NCBI RefSeq assembly: GCF_024347215.1 | Contig: NZ_AP025282.1 | Coordinates: 1,054,001-1,118,000 of the forward strand | DNA length: 64,000 bases | Source: Aliamphritea ceti | GTDB taxonomy: Bacteria > Pseudomonadota > Gammaproteobacteria > Pseudomonadales > Balneatricaceae | Direction: 5' to 3' | Shown: piece after piece, positions 52,531 to 60,948 of the stretch | Layout of the letters: each line of letters starts with the position of its first letter | Numbering within the stretch: position 1 is the stretch's first letter | Translations under genes and position numbers: made by a program | The notes under the pieces: model-generated | Databases searched by the model: none | What the model saw: the letters and a program-made list of their open reading frames with translations, nothing else | Told to the model about the DNA's origin: nothing

Positions 52531-53508
52531 GTGTCTCAAAATATGCTTTGGAACAGTACAGCTTCGATGGCCAATTTGCGTCGCCGTGCTGAAATAATTG
52601 CTTCCATCCGGGCATTTTTTGCCAGTAGAAATATCCTTGAGGTAGATACGCCGGTAATGTCGAATGCCGCTGTCAGTGACCCTTATATTGATACCATTGA
52701 ATGCCGGTATCAGCCATTAGTTGGCGGTGAAGTAGAAACTAAGTATCTGCAAAGCTCACCGGAGTATGCCATGAAGCGGCTGCTAGCCAGTGGCAGTGGC
52801 GCCATTTATCAGATCAGTAAGGCGTTTCGTAATGGTGAAGTAGGCCGTCGGCATAATCCTGAATTCAGTATGCTGGAGTGGTACCGTCCGGGTTTTGATC
52901 ATCGTCAGTTAATGAATGAAGTGGCAGAGTTGCTGCTCCCTTTGCTGGGTATCGCTGAATCGAATCAATACAGTTATGCACAGGTCTTTGATACATATTT
53001 AGGAATAGATCCGCATACGGCCAGCATTGCTGAATTGCAGGCGATTGCCGCTGAACATATCGATAGTGACTTTCAGGACAACAACCGGGATAACTGGCTT
53101 AATCTGCTAATGTCTCATGTGATTGAGCCGCAACTGGCAGATGAAGGCGCGGTGTTTGTGTACGATTACCCTGCCAGCCAGGCGGCGCTGGCGAAGGTTT
53201 CACAGGATGTTCAGGGCAGAGCAGTTGCTGAGCGTTTTGAATTATTTGTGCAGGGTGTGGAGCTGGCAAACGGTTATCACGAACTGACCGATGCAGCAGA
53301 ACAGGCGCGTCGTTTTTCTGAAGATAACCGTCAGCGAGGTGCAGAAAACCTTCCACAGCGCCCGACTGATGATTTGTTAGTAGCCGCACTGGAACAGGGA
53401 ATGCCCAGTTGTGCCGGAGTGGCTGTGGGCATTGATCGTCTGATTATGCAGGCGATAGGTGCAAATGACATTGCAGATGTCATTGCTTTTCCTTTCCCGA
53501 GGGCCTGA
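52531..53508 (+). CDS. epmA: EF-P lysine ligase EpmA (GenX/PoxA)
   Basis: A 325-residue class II lysyl-tRNA synthetase paralogue without anticodon domain; it attaches beta-lysine to Lys34 of EF-P. Class II motifs: FFASRNILEVDTPVMS, SPEYAMKRLLASGSGAIYQI with FRNGEVGRRHNPEFSMLEWY, and GVAVGIDRLIM. The GTG at 52531 is preferred: AGGA lies eight bases before it and it yields MSQNMLWN; ATG 52543 is also possible. The longer frame to 52456 has no support. Confidence 0.94.
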   Translation: MSQNMLWNSTASMANLRRRAEIIASIRAFFASRNILEVDTPVMSNAAVSDPYIDTIECRYQPLVGGEVETKYLQSSPEYAMKRLLASGSGAIYQISKAFRNGEVGRRHNPEFSMLEWYRPGFDHRQLMNEVAELLLPLLGIAESNQYSYAQVFDTYLGIDPHTASIAELQAIAAEHIDSDFQDNNRDNWLNLLMSHVIEPQLADEGAVFVYDYPASQAALAKVSQDVQGRAVAERFELFVQGVELANGYHELTDAAEQARRFSEDNRQRGAENLPQRPTDDLLVAALEQGMPSCAGVAVGIDRLIMQAIGANDIADVIAFPFPRA

Positions 53509-53540
53509 TCTCTGGAAGTAAATGTATTCCAGATCAGTTT
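53505..53540. terminator. Bidirectional hairpin over two convergent stop codons
   Basis: CTGAT-CT-CTGGAA pairs with TTCCAG-ATCAG (11 bp with a two-base bulge) across 53505-53537, followed by TTT on the + strand. The structure spans the stop codons of both epmA and the PatB gene, so it may end transcription in both directions. Confidence 0.5.
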
Positions 53541-54670
53541 GCCAAAGCTTTTCTCATACGGATTACAGCTTCTTCCAACGTGCTGCGTGGGCAGCCGAAA
53601 TTAAGCCGCATGAAGTTAGCATCGCCAAAGTCACGTCCTGCAGACATGCCGACACCTGCTGCTTCGAAGAATGCCACAGGGTGTTCCAGTCTGGCGTCAC
53701 TGATATCAATCCAGGCCAGATAAGTGGCTTCAAAATGTGCCAGTTTCAGGCCTGGGATCAGGTTTATTTCCTGCAGCAGAAAATCTCTGTTGGCGCGTAA
53801 ATAACTTAATTGCTGTTGATGCCATTCATCACCATCTCTGTATGCGGCTAGCGCAGCGGTGTATCCCAGCAGGTTTACGTCAGGAACAACGCCTTGGCGG
53901 ACTTTGCGAAAGCGACTGCGTAATGCCTGATCGGCAATGATAGCCACCGAACAGCCAAGCCCGGCAATATTAAATGTTTTACTGGGGGCCATCAGAGTGA
54001 TGCAGCGTGCGGCTATTTCAGGATTTAGTGAAGCCAGTGGAATATGTTCAACGCCTGGATCAAGAATCATATCGCAATGGATTTCGTCCGAGCAGACCAG
54101 TAAATCATGCCGTTCGCAAGTGTCTGCCAGCTGTTCCAGTTCTGCCCTCCGGTAAACAGTGCCTCCCGGGTTTTGTGGATTACAGAAAAGCAGTAATCGG
54201 GTGTCAGAATTAATAGCTGATTCAAGTGCCGTGAAATCAATTAGCCAGCGTCCTTCCTGCTGGGTCATCGGAATGCTCAGGTTTTGTCCGCCGGATAAAA
54301 CCGGTGCAGAACGGAAAGGTGGATAAATAGGGGTAGCTGTTAATGTAACAGGTGAAGTTACCGTTCTGCAGCTCAGGTGTAAGCCACTGACTAATCCGGG
54401 CAGCCAGACCATCCAGTCTTCTTCAACCTGCCACTGGTAAAGATGTTGTAATCGCTGTTTTACAACAGTGTTAAGTTCAGCCGGCCGTTTTGTATAGCCA
54501 AAAACACCGTGCGCGACCCGTTCCTGAAGTGCCTGAGTAATGACCGGAGCGGTGGTGAAATCTGTATCGGCCACCCACATTGGCAGGATGTCACGGTCTT
54601 TGTAGCGTTCCCACTTCATACTGGATGTTTCGCGGCGGTCTACCGGTTGATCGAATTGGTTTTTATTCAC
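53534..54670 (-). CDS. patB: PatB/MalY-type C-S lyase (aminotransferase fold I)
   Basis: A 378-residue PLP enzyme of the MalY/PatB group that typically cleaves cystathionine or cysteine conjugates. Start region MKWERYKDRDILPMWVADTDF, FCNPQNPGG, SDEIHCDM and the PLP Lys in APSKTFNIAGLG are typical. The initiation codon is GTG at 54670, with GGAG 11 bases upstream. Convergent with epmA and divergent from leuA. Confidence 0.88.
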   Translation of the reverse strand: MNKNQFDQPVDRRETSSMKWERYKDRDILPMWVADTDFTTAPVITQALQERVAHGVFGYTKRPAELNTVVKQRLQHLYQWQVEEDWMVWLPGLVSGLHLSCRTVTSPVTLTATPIYPPFRSAPVLSGGQNLSIPMTQQEGRWLIDFTALESAINSDTRLLLFCNPQNPGGTVYRRAELEQLADTCERHDLLVCSDEIHCDMILDPGVEHIPLASLNPEIAARCITLMAPSKTFNIAGLGCSVAIIADQALRSRFRKVRQGVVPDVNLLGYTAALAAYRDGDEWHQQQLSYLRANRDFLLQEINLIPGLKLAHFEATYLAWIDISDARLEHPVAFFEAAGVGMSAGRDFGDANFMRLNFGCPRSTLEEAVIRMRKALAN

Positions 54671-54737
54671 GCGTAAATTTACTCCTGATCCCAGTAACGG
54701 TGGCTGATCTAACCTGATCTGCTGATGGGGACTTACC

Positions 54738-54765
54738 TTGCAAATACACCCTGTAGAGTTATATT
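54738..54765 (+). promoter_or_regulatory. Putative leuA promoter
   Basis: TTGCAA at 54738-54743 and TATATT at 54760-54765 are spaced by 16 bases. If used, transcription would start near 54772, four bases before the small Leu-rich ORF. Confidence 0.45.
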
Positions 54766-54775
54766 AGACTGAATC

Positions 54776-54811
54776 ATGACAGTGGCCGGTTTTAGCCTGC
54801 TACTGCAGTAA
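54776..54811 (+). promoter_or_regulatory. leuL: Possible leu leader peptide ORF (MTVAGFSLLLQ)
   Basis: An 11-codon ORF has three consecutive Leu codons (CTG CTA CTG) just before its stop, the arrangement of a leader peptide in leucine attenuation, about 120 bases before leuA. It lacks a clear ribosome site and I cannot find a good terminator with a T tract downstream, so this is tentative. CTACTG in the ORF can pair with CAGTAG near 54870. Confidence 0.4.
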
Positions 54812-54933
54812 CGGGTTCCTTTTCAGATCAGCTTTACTATACATCAGGCAACTGCTTACACCAGCCAGTTCAGTAGCCTGCAGAGCGACCTCTCCAAATG
54901 GGACAACAGCCATCAGTACCTGGAGCCAAAACC

Positions 54934-56475
54934 ATGTCTGCCAATAATCAGGTTATTATTTTTGATACAACATTACGCGACGGTGAGCAAAGCCCCGGCG
55001 CGTCGATGACCGGTGAGGAAAAACTGCGCATCGCTAAGCAACTTGAAAAAATGCGTGTTGATGTAATTGAAGCCGGTTTTGCGATTGCCAGCCCCGGTGA
55101 TTTCACCGCGGTACAGACCATCGCAAATACCATTAAAGACAGCACCATCTGCTCTCTGTCCCGTGCACTGGATAAAGATATCGATCGTGCCGGTGAAGCA
55201 CTTAAAAATGCTAATTCAGGGCGTATCCATACTTTTATTGCCACTTCACCCATTCACATGGAATACAAACTGCAGATGGAGCCATCGCAGGTTGTTGAAC
55301 AGGCGGTGCACGCGGTGAAGCGTGCCCGTAATTTAGTTGATGATGTTGAGTTCTCACTGGAAGACGCCAGCCGTTCTGAGTTCGATTTCATGTGCCGGAT
55401 TATTGAGCAGGTGATCGATGCAGGTGCCCGGACAATTAATATTCCGGATACCGTTGGTTACGCTGTACCAAATGAGTTTGGCAATACGATTGCCCGTTTG
55501 ATTGAGAATATTCCGAACGCCGACAAAGCTATTTTCTCGGTTCATTGCCATAACGACTTAGGTCTGGCTGTAGCCAATTCTCTGGCAGCTGTGTCTGCTG
55601 GTGCACGTCAGGTTGAATGTACTATCAACGGTCTGGGCGAGCGGGCAGGTAATGCATCGCTGGAAGAAATCGTCATGGCGTTGCGTACCCGTCAGGATAT
55701 TCTGGGCTTACACACAGCGATTGATGCAACACAAATCGTACCTGCTTCCCGACTGGTGTCAGGTGTTACAGGCTTCCCGGTTCAGCCGAATAAAGCAATC
55801 GTGGGTGCCAATGCTTTTGCGCATGAGTCCGGTATTCACCAGGACGGTATGCTCAAGCATCCGGAAACCTACGAGATCATGACCGCCGAAAGTGTCGGTT
55901 GGAAAACTAATAAAATGGTACTGGGTAAGCATTCAGGCCGGAATGCTTTTCGTGCCCGTCTGGAAGAGCTTGGTACCGTATTTGCCACTGATGCTGAACT
56001 GAATGATGCGTTTTCCCGGTTTAAGATTCTGGCGGATAAGAAGCATGAAATCTTTGATGAAGATTTACAGGCATTGGTGAGTGACACGCAAACTGCTAAT
56101 CAGTACGAAAAATATAAGCTAAGCAGCTTGTCAGTAATGTCTCAAACCGGTGAAGTACCGGTGGCGTCAGTGACAATTGGTGTCGACGACAGCGAACAGC
56201 AGGCTGAAGCTTCTGGCAGTGGCCCGGTTGATGCCGCGTTTAAAGCGATCGAAGCGATGGTCGATTCGCAGGCTGCGCTGGAACTGTATTCGGTGAATGC
56301 AATTACCAGTGGTACCGACTCTCAGGGCGAGGTAACTGTACGGCTGGAAAAAGGTGGCCGGATTGTGAACGGTTTGGGCGCGGACACCGATATCATTATT
56401 GCGTCGGCTAAAGCCTATATTCATGCACTGAATATGCTGGAAACCACTGACCAGAAAGCTCATCCACAGGTATAA
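54934..56475 (+). CDS. leuA: 2-isopropylmalate synthase
   Basis: A 513-residue enzyme condensing acetyl-CoA and 2-oxoisovalerate, the first step of leucine synthesis. DTTLRDGEQSPG near the N-terminus, HCHNDLGLAVANSLAAV with metal His ligands, INGLGERAGNASLEE and a C-terminal LeuA regulatory domain (about 385-505) are clear. The ATG at 54934 has GGAG eight bases upstream; the frame can extend to 54898 without support. leuB, leuC and leuD are not here. Confidence 0.97.
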   Translation: MSANNQVIIFDTTLRDGEQSPGASMTGEEKLRIAKQLEKMRVDVIEAGFAIASPGDFTAVQTIANTIKDSTICSLSRALDKDIDRAGEALKNANSGRIHTFIATSPIHMEYKLQMEPSQVVEQAVHAVKRARNLVDDVEFSLEDASRSEFDFMCRIIEQVIDAGARTINIPDTVGYAVPNEFGNTIARLIENIPNADKAIFSVHCHNDLGLAVANSLAAVSAGARQVECTINGLGERAGNASLEEIVMALRTRQDILGLHTAIDATQIVPASRLVSGVTGFPVQPNKAIVGANAFAHESGIHQDGMLKHPETYEIMTAESVGWKTNKMVLGKHSGRNAFRARLEELGTVFATDAELNDAFSRFKILADKKHEIFDEDLQALVSDTQTANQYEKYKLSSLSVMSQTGEVPVASVTIGVDDSEQQAEASGSGPVDAAFKAIEAMVDSQAALELYSVNAITSGTDSQGEVTVRLEKGGRIVNGLGADTDIIIASAKAYIHALNMLETTDQKAHPQV

Positions 56476-56511
56476 TACCGGGTATTCACACTGACTGAGC
56501 AGGAAGGCTTC

Positions 56512-57510
56512 ATGGAGCAACAACTAAGACACCAGTATCTGGATGCCATGGGCATTGTCAGTTGGTTGCCCCGTGAGCAGTTACCGGGGGCATTACCCAC
56601 ACCTGACTGGGTGTGGGAGTATTGTTCGTTACCGGATGATATGCAACCTATGGTGGCTCAGTCGCAACAGACTGCAACTCAGCAATCAGGAGCTACAGCG
56701 TCACGGTCGCACAATTCACAACAGAATCAGCAGGCAGCACAGCAAGCCCGTGCTGCTTTGGCTGCCAGTCTTGGTGACAAGCCAGCAGAGAAACCTGCAG
56801 CGAAAGCGGCGCCTGTCACGGCATCTGTTCAGAATGAGAGCAGTTTAGCTGAGCCTTCAGTGGAGCAGGCAGTTCAGCAGGTTGTGGATAAGACGACACC
56901 TGCTACAGCTGTTACTCCTCCAGCCCTGAATAAAGCCTTTGATGCGACTAATATTGCAGCACCAGAAATTGCTGAAGATGCAGATACAGATGTAAGTAAC
57001 GATCTGCAAGCGCCGTTTAAACTGGCATTTGTTTCTTTTGGTGATTGTCTGGTGGTCGACACATTACCACCTCAGTCCCGTCAGGGATTATCTTTACAGC
57101 ATCAGAGCCTGTTAGAAAAAATACTGCGTTCGGTTGGCTTACAGGGCGGGCAGGGCGACGTTTTCCTGCTGCCATGGCCAATGTTTGCCAGTAAGACCCT
57201 TGATCAGGGGGCTACGCAGGCGCGTAAAGCAGTCACGCATAAGCTTAATAAGAGTCTGGCCGGCCGGCCGGTTAATCAGGTGTTACTGCTTGGTGAAGCT
57301 GCGGCGCAAATGATTATTCAGCGCTCAGAGCCTTTAGAGCAATTGCGGGGCATATTATTTAGCCTGCGTTCCGATGTAAAAGTTCTGGCCAGTTCAAGTT
57401 TGTCAGAAATGATGACAGTACCTGGCTGTAAGAAAGATGTCTGGCGTGATTTGCAGCCTTTGCTTCAACATATTCAGTCAGCGGCTCCAACAGAGACTGA
57501 CGAGAGCTAG
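56512..57510 (+). CDS. holD: Candidate DNA polymerase III psi subunit (HolD), long form
   Basis: A 332-residue protein. The first 25 residues (YLDAMGIVSWLPREQLPGA) resemble the start of HolD, which binds chi and the tau/gamma clamp loader. Then comes a low-complexity Gln/Ala/Pro linker (about 45-165) and a C-terminal domain (about 168-325) with LAFVSFGD, DVFLLPWPMFAS and VLLLGEAAAQMI, compatible with the UDG-like fold of psi. The next gene is rimI, the normal partner of holD, and Pseudomonas psi is also known to be much longer than that of E. coli. Sequence match alone is weak. Confidence 0.65.
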   Translation: MEQQLRHQYLDAMGIVSWLPREQLPGALPTPDWVWEYCSLPDDMQPMVAQSQQTATQQSGATASRSHNSQQNQQAAQQARAALAASLGDKPAEKPAAKAAPVTASVQNESSLAEPSVEQAVQQVVDKTTPATAVTPPALNKAFDATNIAAPEIAEDADTDVSNDLQAPFKLAFVSFGDCLVVDTLPPQSRQGLSLQHQSLLEKILRSVGLQGGQGDVFLLPWPMFASKTLDQGATQARKAVTHKLNKSLAGRPVNQVLLLGEAAAQMIIQRSEPLEQLRGILFSLRSDVKVLASSSLSEMMTVPGCKKDVWRDLQPLLQHIQSAAPTETDES

Positions 57511-57531
57511 TCTCTCCTAAGGAATCTTTGC

Positions 57532-57984
57532 ATGTCACGCGTAATTCCTCTGGCGCAAGCCGACTTTGCCGCTCTGGAAGCGCTGGAACAGGCATGTTTT
57601 CAGCCCTGCTGGTCTGCAGCCACTCTTAATCTGTATCTGAATAATCCGCAGAATCTCTGTCTGGGGATGCTGGCCGATGAGGACTTGCAGGGCTTTGCGA
57701 TTTTTTCAACCTTTGAGACAGAAGCCGAGCTCTTACAGATTGCCGTTTCTGCAAGCTGTCGTGGTAAAGGTATTGCCAGTCAGTTATTGAGCACGGCGCA
57801 TCAGCAATTACAGCATCAAGGTGTTACGGATATTTTGCTGGAGGTCAATGCGACTAATTCAGCAGCGGTTACACTGTATAAGAAGCATCTGTATCGGCAG
57901 GATGGCTGTCGGAAAAACTACTATATAACACCCGAAGGCCGGCAGGATGCTTTACTGATGCGGCATAAGATAGATGCTGCGTAA
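57532..57984 (+). CDS. rimI: Ribosomal protein bS18-alanine N-acetyltransferase RimI
   Basis: A 150-residue GNAT acetyltransferase that acetylates the N-terminus of S18 (whose gene is also in this window). The acetyl-CoA site is AVSASCRGKGIASQLL (R-x-x-G-x-A type), followed by LLEVNATNSAAVTLYKKHLY. It lies 21 bases after the holD candidate. Confidence 0.9.
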   Translation: MSRVIPLAQADFAALEALEQACFQPCWSAATLNLYLNNPQNLCLGMLADEDLQGFAIFSTFETEAELLQIAVSASCRGKGIASQLLSTAHQQLQHQGVTDILLEVNATNSAAVTLYKKHLYRQDGCRKNYYITPEGRQDALLMRHKIDAA

Positions 57985-57999
57985 AAAGGAGAGTTATTC

Positions 58000-58668
58000 A
58001 TGAGCCTGACACCGGACCTGTTAAGTGGTCCATGGTTTTGGCTGGCACAGGCGGGTTATGTGTTTTTCCTGTTGTTTGCTGTATATCGTGCTCCCTGGAA
58101 AACCTTATTTAATAACCGCCAGTTACAGCATTTATTTCTGGGTGCGGCAGTCGCGCTGATGTTGCTCTGGCAACTGCGCGCGGGTATTTCTCCCGGGTTA
58201 GCAATTCATTTTGTCGGTATTACTGTTCTGACGCTGATGTTCGGCTGGGATCTGGCAATTCTGGCGGCAAGTATGGCCTTACTGGGGCTAACGGTAGTTG
58301 GGCAGGAGAACTGGCAGAGCTTTGGTGTAAACGGTTTTTGTACCATTGTTATTCCAGCTTTAGTCAGTATTGGTATTTTACGTTTTGTGGAAGCTAAGCT
58401 GGCAAAGAATTTCTTTGTATATCTGTTTTTGTGTGCTTTTATCGGTGCCGGTCTGGCTAGTATCAGTGGTGGCTTGAGTATGGCATTTATGCTGTGGATA
58501 AATGACGTATACAGCCTGGAGAAGATTCATAATGAATACATCCAGTACCTGCCGTTGATTATGTTCCCGGAAGGTTTGCTTAACGGTATTATCATGACCG
58601 CTATGATGGTGTTTCATCCGGACTGGATTCGCACCTTTGATGCGAAAGCATACATCGATGAGCAATAA
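58000..58668 (+). CDS. CbiM-like energy-coupling factor permease
   Basis: A 222-residue protein with six or seven membrane helices and CbiM-like features: an N-terminal MSLTPDLLSGPWFW, GISPGLAIHFVGITVLTLMFGWDLAI, and near the end MFPEGLLNGIIMT, which matches the C-terminal conserved part of CbiM/NikM. CbiM binds Co2+ or Ni2+ through its N-terminal Met-His residues; the typical MHIxxG start is missing here, so metal specificity is doubtful. No ATPase or CbiQ partner is adjacent. AAAAAGGAG precedes the ATG. Confidence 0.7.
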   Translation: MSLTPDLLSGPWFWLAQAGYVFFLLFAVYRAPWKTLFNNRQLQHLFLGAAVALMLLWQLRAGISPGLAIHFVGITVLTLMFGWDLAILAASMALLGLTVVGQENWQSFGVNGFCTIVIPALVSIGILRFVEAKLAKNFFVYLFLCAFIGAGLASISGGLSMAFMLWINDVYSLEKIHNEYIQYLPLIMFPEGLLNGIIMTAMMVFHPDWIRTFDAKAYIDEQ

Positions 58669-58737
58669 GTATTGCTGAGTGGCAGCTGGCTAACAGAGGT
58701 TTATTAAGTAAAGGTTTGTAACTTAATACCCAGTAAA

Positions 58738-59262
58738 TTATTCCTTTACCGGCCGCTTAAGCAACTTGCGTTGCAGCGTTCGCCGGTGCATTCCCAATGC
58801 ACGGGCGGTGGCTGAAATATTGCCTTCATGTTCGGCCAGTACTTTCTGAATATGTTCCCATTCCAGACGGCCTACAGACATCGGTTTTTCAGCAATGTCG
58901 ATGTGAGGGTCCGGTTCGCTGTGCTCCAGTTTGGCCAGAATTTCATCCGCATCTGCAGGTTTTGTCAGATAGTCTTTGGCACCCAGTTTTATAGCTTCTA
59001 CGGCAGTAGAAATACTCGCATAGCCGGTCAGAACAAGAATCTTTATGGCGGGATTTAACTTGGTGAGATTGGGTATCAGAGTGATTCCTGACGCACCATC
59101 CATTTTCAGGTCTAAGGTTGCGTAATCAGGTACTTGCCGGTCTATAAGTTGCTTTGCCTGTTCAGCACTGTTTGCTACCAGTGTTTCAAATCCACGACGT
59201 TTCAGTGCCCGGGACAATACGTGAGTAAAGGTTTCATCATCGTCAACAATCAAAAATGTCAT
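58738..59262 (-). CDS. RegA/PrrA/ActR-family response regulator
   Basis: A 174-residue regulator. The receiver domain has VDDDE near the N-terminus, phosphoacceptor Asp51 in TLDLKMDG, and LTGY and TKPAD positions. The C-terminal Fis-type helix-turn-helix ISATARALGMHRRTLQRKLL followed by KRPV is the hallmark of the RegA group, redox-responsive regulators of respiration. The ATG at 59262 is preferred to TTG 59277, which overlaps the kinase stop. It is downstream of, and coupled to, the kinase gene. Confidence 0.92.
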   Translation of the reverse strand: MTFLIVDDDETFTHVLSRALKRRGFETLVANSAEQAKQLIDRQVPDYATLDLKMDGASGITLIPNLTKLNPAIKILVLTGYASISTAVEAIKLGAKDYLTKPADADEILAKLEHSEPDPHIDIAEKPMSVGRLEWEHIQKVLAEHEGNISATARALGMHRRTLQRKLLKRPVKE

Positions 59263-59273
59263 TGGAGAATTGC

Positions 59274-60593
59274 TCAAGATGAATGTCCTTTTCTGGCGTG
59301 GGTGTTGTCGTTAGAGCTGGAACTAGTATTAACAGACGAGGCTATCGGTAGGGATACTTCTGTAAGAGTGCCACCTTGTGGGTGATTGTAAAGGCGTACT
59401 TCACCGCCGTATATGGTCAGGGTTGATGCGGTCAGAAACAGACCAATACCCAGGCCACTGCCCTTAGTCGTGACAAAAGGCTTACCTATGTCTTCGGCCT
59501 GATCCAGCGGAATCCCCTGGCCGTGATCACGTATATTTATGCGAATTTTCTGAGCATCGTTTTCCAGGCGTAATTCCAGCGCCTGAGTAACTTTATCAGC
59601 ATCGGCGGCATTGTTTAGCAGATTAATGATGGCCTGCTGTAATGGTATTGAACTGGCAATCAAAGGCTGTGGTTGTTGGGTGACTACTGGCTTGAGGTAG
59701 CGTGCAGTTGGTCGCAGCACTGACCAGCGTTCGAGCAGGTCATTGAGAAATTTATCTGCCGGTAATAACAAGGTTTGTTGCTGTTCTTCTTTGACTGATA
59801 TTGCCAGTTGCTGAAGATGCCCGGTGCAATTATCTACCTGCTGGCTCAGGATATTCAGGTCGTCCTGCAGGGCCTGATCCTGTGGATAATCCAGTGAGAT
59901 TTCCTTGAGCAGTACCCGCATAGTCGCCAGAGGCGTACCCATTTCATGAGCGGTGCCGGCGGCCATAGTTGCCAGAGACAGCAATTGCTGATCATGGGTA
60001 AGACGATCTTTTACCCGGTTAAATCCATGTTCTTTGCGCCGCAGATTTTCACTGATATTAACGATGAAATAGGTAATCAGCAGGGCGGTCAGAATAAAGT
60101 TTAGCCAGATGCCTGTGGTGTATAAGTCAAAATAACTGATGATTGGCAGCTGGTGACCGGTAAGCGGAGGCCGTAGCGGAATATGATAGAACAGCAGAAA
60201 GGTAAAACTGCTGGTTACCAGCATAGCGATTAGCCAGGTGTAATTACGTGGCAGGGTCATAGCGCTGATAATAAGGGAAATCAGCAGTAAGGATGAAAAC
60301 GGATTACCGGTGCCGCCAAGCTGGTAGAGCAGACAAACGTAAAAGAAAATATCGGCGATGAGCTGAAATAGAAATTCCAGTTGAGTGAGTGGCAGGTTGG
60401 CTCTTAACCTGTACAGGGTTAAGAGATTCAGCATAGTCATTGCCAGTAAAGCGCCGATCGCCATCCACATGTGAATAACTATTCCGAGCCCTTCAACTGC
60501 ATAAAACAGCAGGCAGGCCTGAGCAATTATTGTCACAGTACGAATATAGCTGAGCTGCAGCAAATGATGTCGCGAATCGCTGAAGTGGGGCAT
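59274..60593 (-). CDS. RegB/PrrB-family sensor histidine kinase
   Basis: A 439-residue membrane kinase with six predicted N-terminal helices. Residues 93-99 read GGTGNPF, matching the conserved GGxxNPF quinone-site heptapeptide of RegB. The H-box is MAAGTAHEMGTPLATM with His216, and the ATP-binding part has N-box NLLNNAADAD, GQGIPLDQA and GSGLGIGLFL. RegB senses quinone pool and redox state to control electron-transport genes through RegA. A RegA-like box is upstream, suggesting self-control. Confidence 0.93.
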   Translation of the reverse strand: MPHFSDSRHHLLQLSYIRTVTIIAQACLLFYAVEGLGIVIHMWMAIGALLAMTMLNLLTLYRLRANLPLTQLEFLFQLIADIFFYVCLLYQLGGTGNPFSSLLLISLIISAMTLPRNYTWLIAMLVTSSFTFLLFYHIPLRPPLTGHQLPIISYFDLYTTGIWLNFILTALLITYFIVNISENLRRKEHGFNRVKDRLTHDQQLLSLATMAAGTAHEMGTPLATMRVLLKEISLDYPQDQALQDDLNILSQQVDNCTGHLQQLAISVKEEQQQTLLLPADKFLNDLLERWSVLRPTARYLKPVVTQQPQPLIASSIPLQQAIINLLNNAADADKVTQALELRLENDAQKIRINIRDHGQGIPLDQAEDIGKPFVTTKGSGLGIGLFLTASTLTIYGGEVRLYNHPQGGTLTEVSLPIASSVNTSSSSNDNTHARKGHSS

Positions 60594-60948
60594 GGCAGTC
60601 AGGGTGTGATAGTTAACGGGACTGTTGAAAGTCGGATTATACCCGAAGCCGCTGGTAAATGATTGCGGCGCTTTGTCGCAGTAACTTTACTTAACTTTAC
60701 ACTGACTTTACCCAAGTTTACCTGCCAGGGCTGCATGCTTAACATCACTGCAAGCAGGTCTGGTTCCCCCCCTTCTGCTGTTGTAGCAGACCCTTCAGGC
60801 TTGTTTGCAGTTTCCTTTATCTGTTCTCGGGAAGAGATTACCGCTTAACGAATAAGTTGGCGGTAATTATGTGGGACGCGCTGCTAAATGGGGAAAGTGG
60901 CCGGGCGAACAGATGTAGAGGCTGTGGTTTCAACAGGAGGAACAGATT
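60594..60948. promoter_or_regulatory. Divergent control region with RegA-like box and ACTTTAC repeats
   Basis: TGCGGC-N5-GTCGCA at 60664-60680 fits the GCGNC/GNCGC inverted repeat reported for RegA-type regulators, 71 bases upstream of the kinase ATG. Next to it come four repeats of ACTTTAC type: AACTTTAC at 60683 and 60693, ACTTTAC at 60705 and AAGTTTAC at 60714, roughly one helical turn apart. The remaining 220 bases up to 60948 show no clear feature except AGGAGG-type sequence before the next gene. Confidence 0.6.

Noticed and set aside
60663..60848. 61-codon ORF in the kinase upstream region
   Set aside because: It would cover the RegA-like box and the ACTTTAC repeats, has no ribosome site and no recognisable protein sequence.
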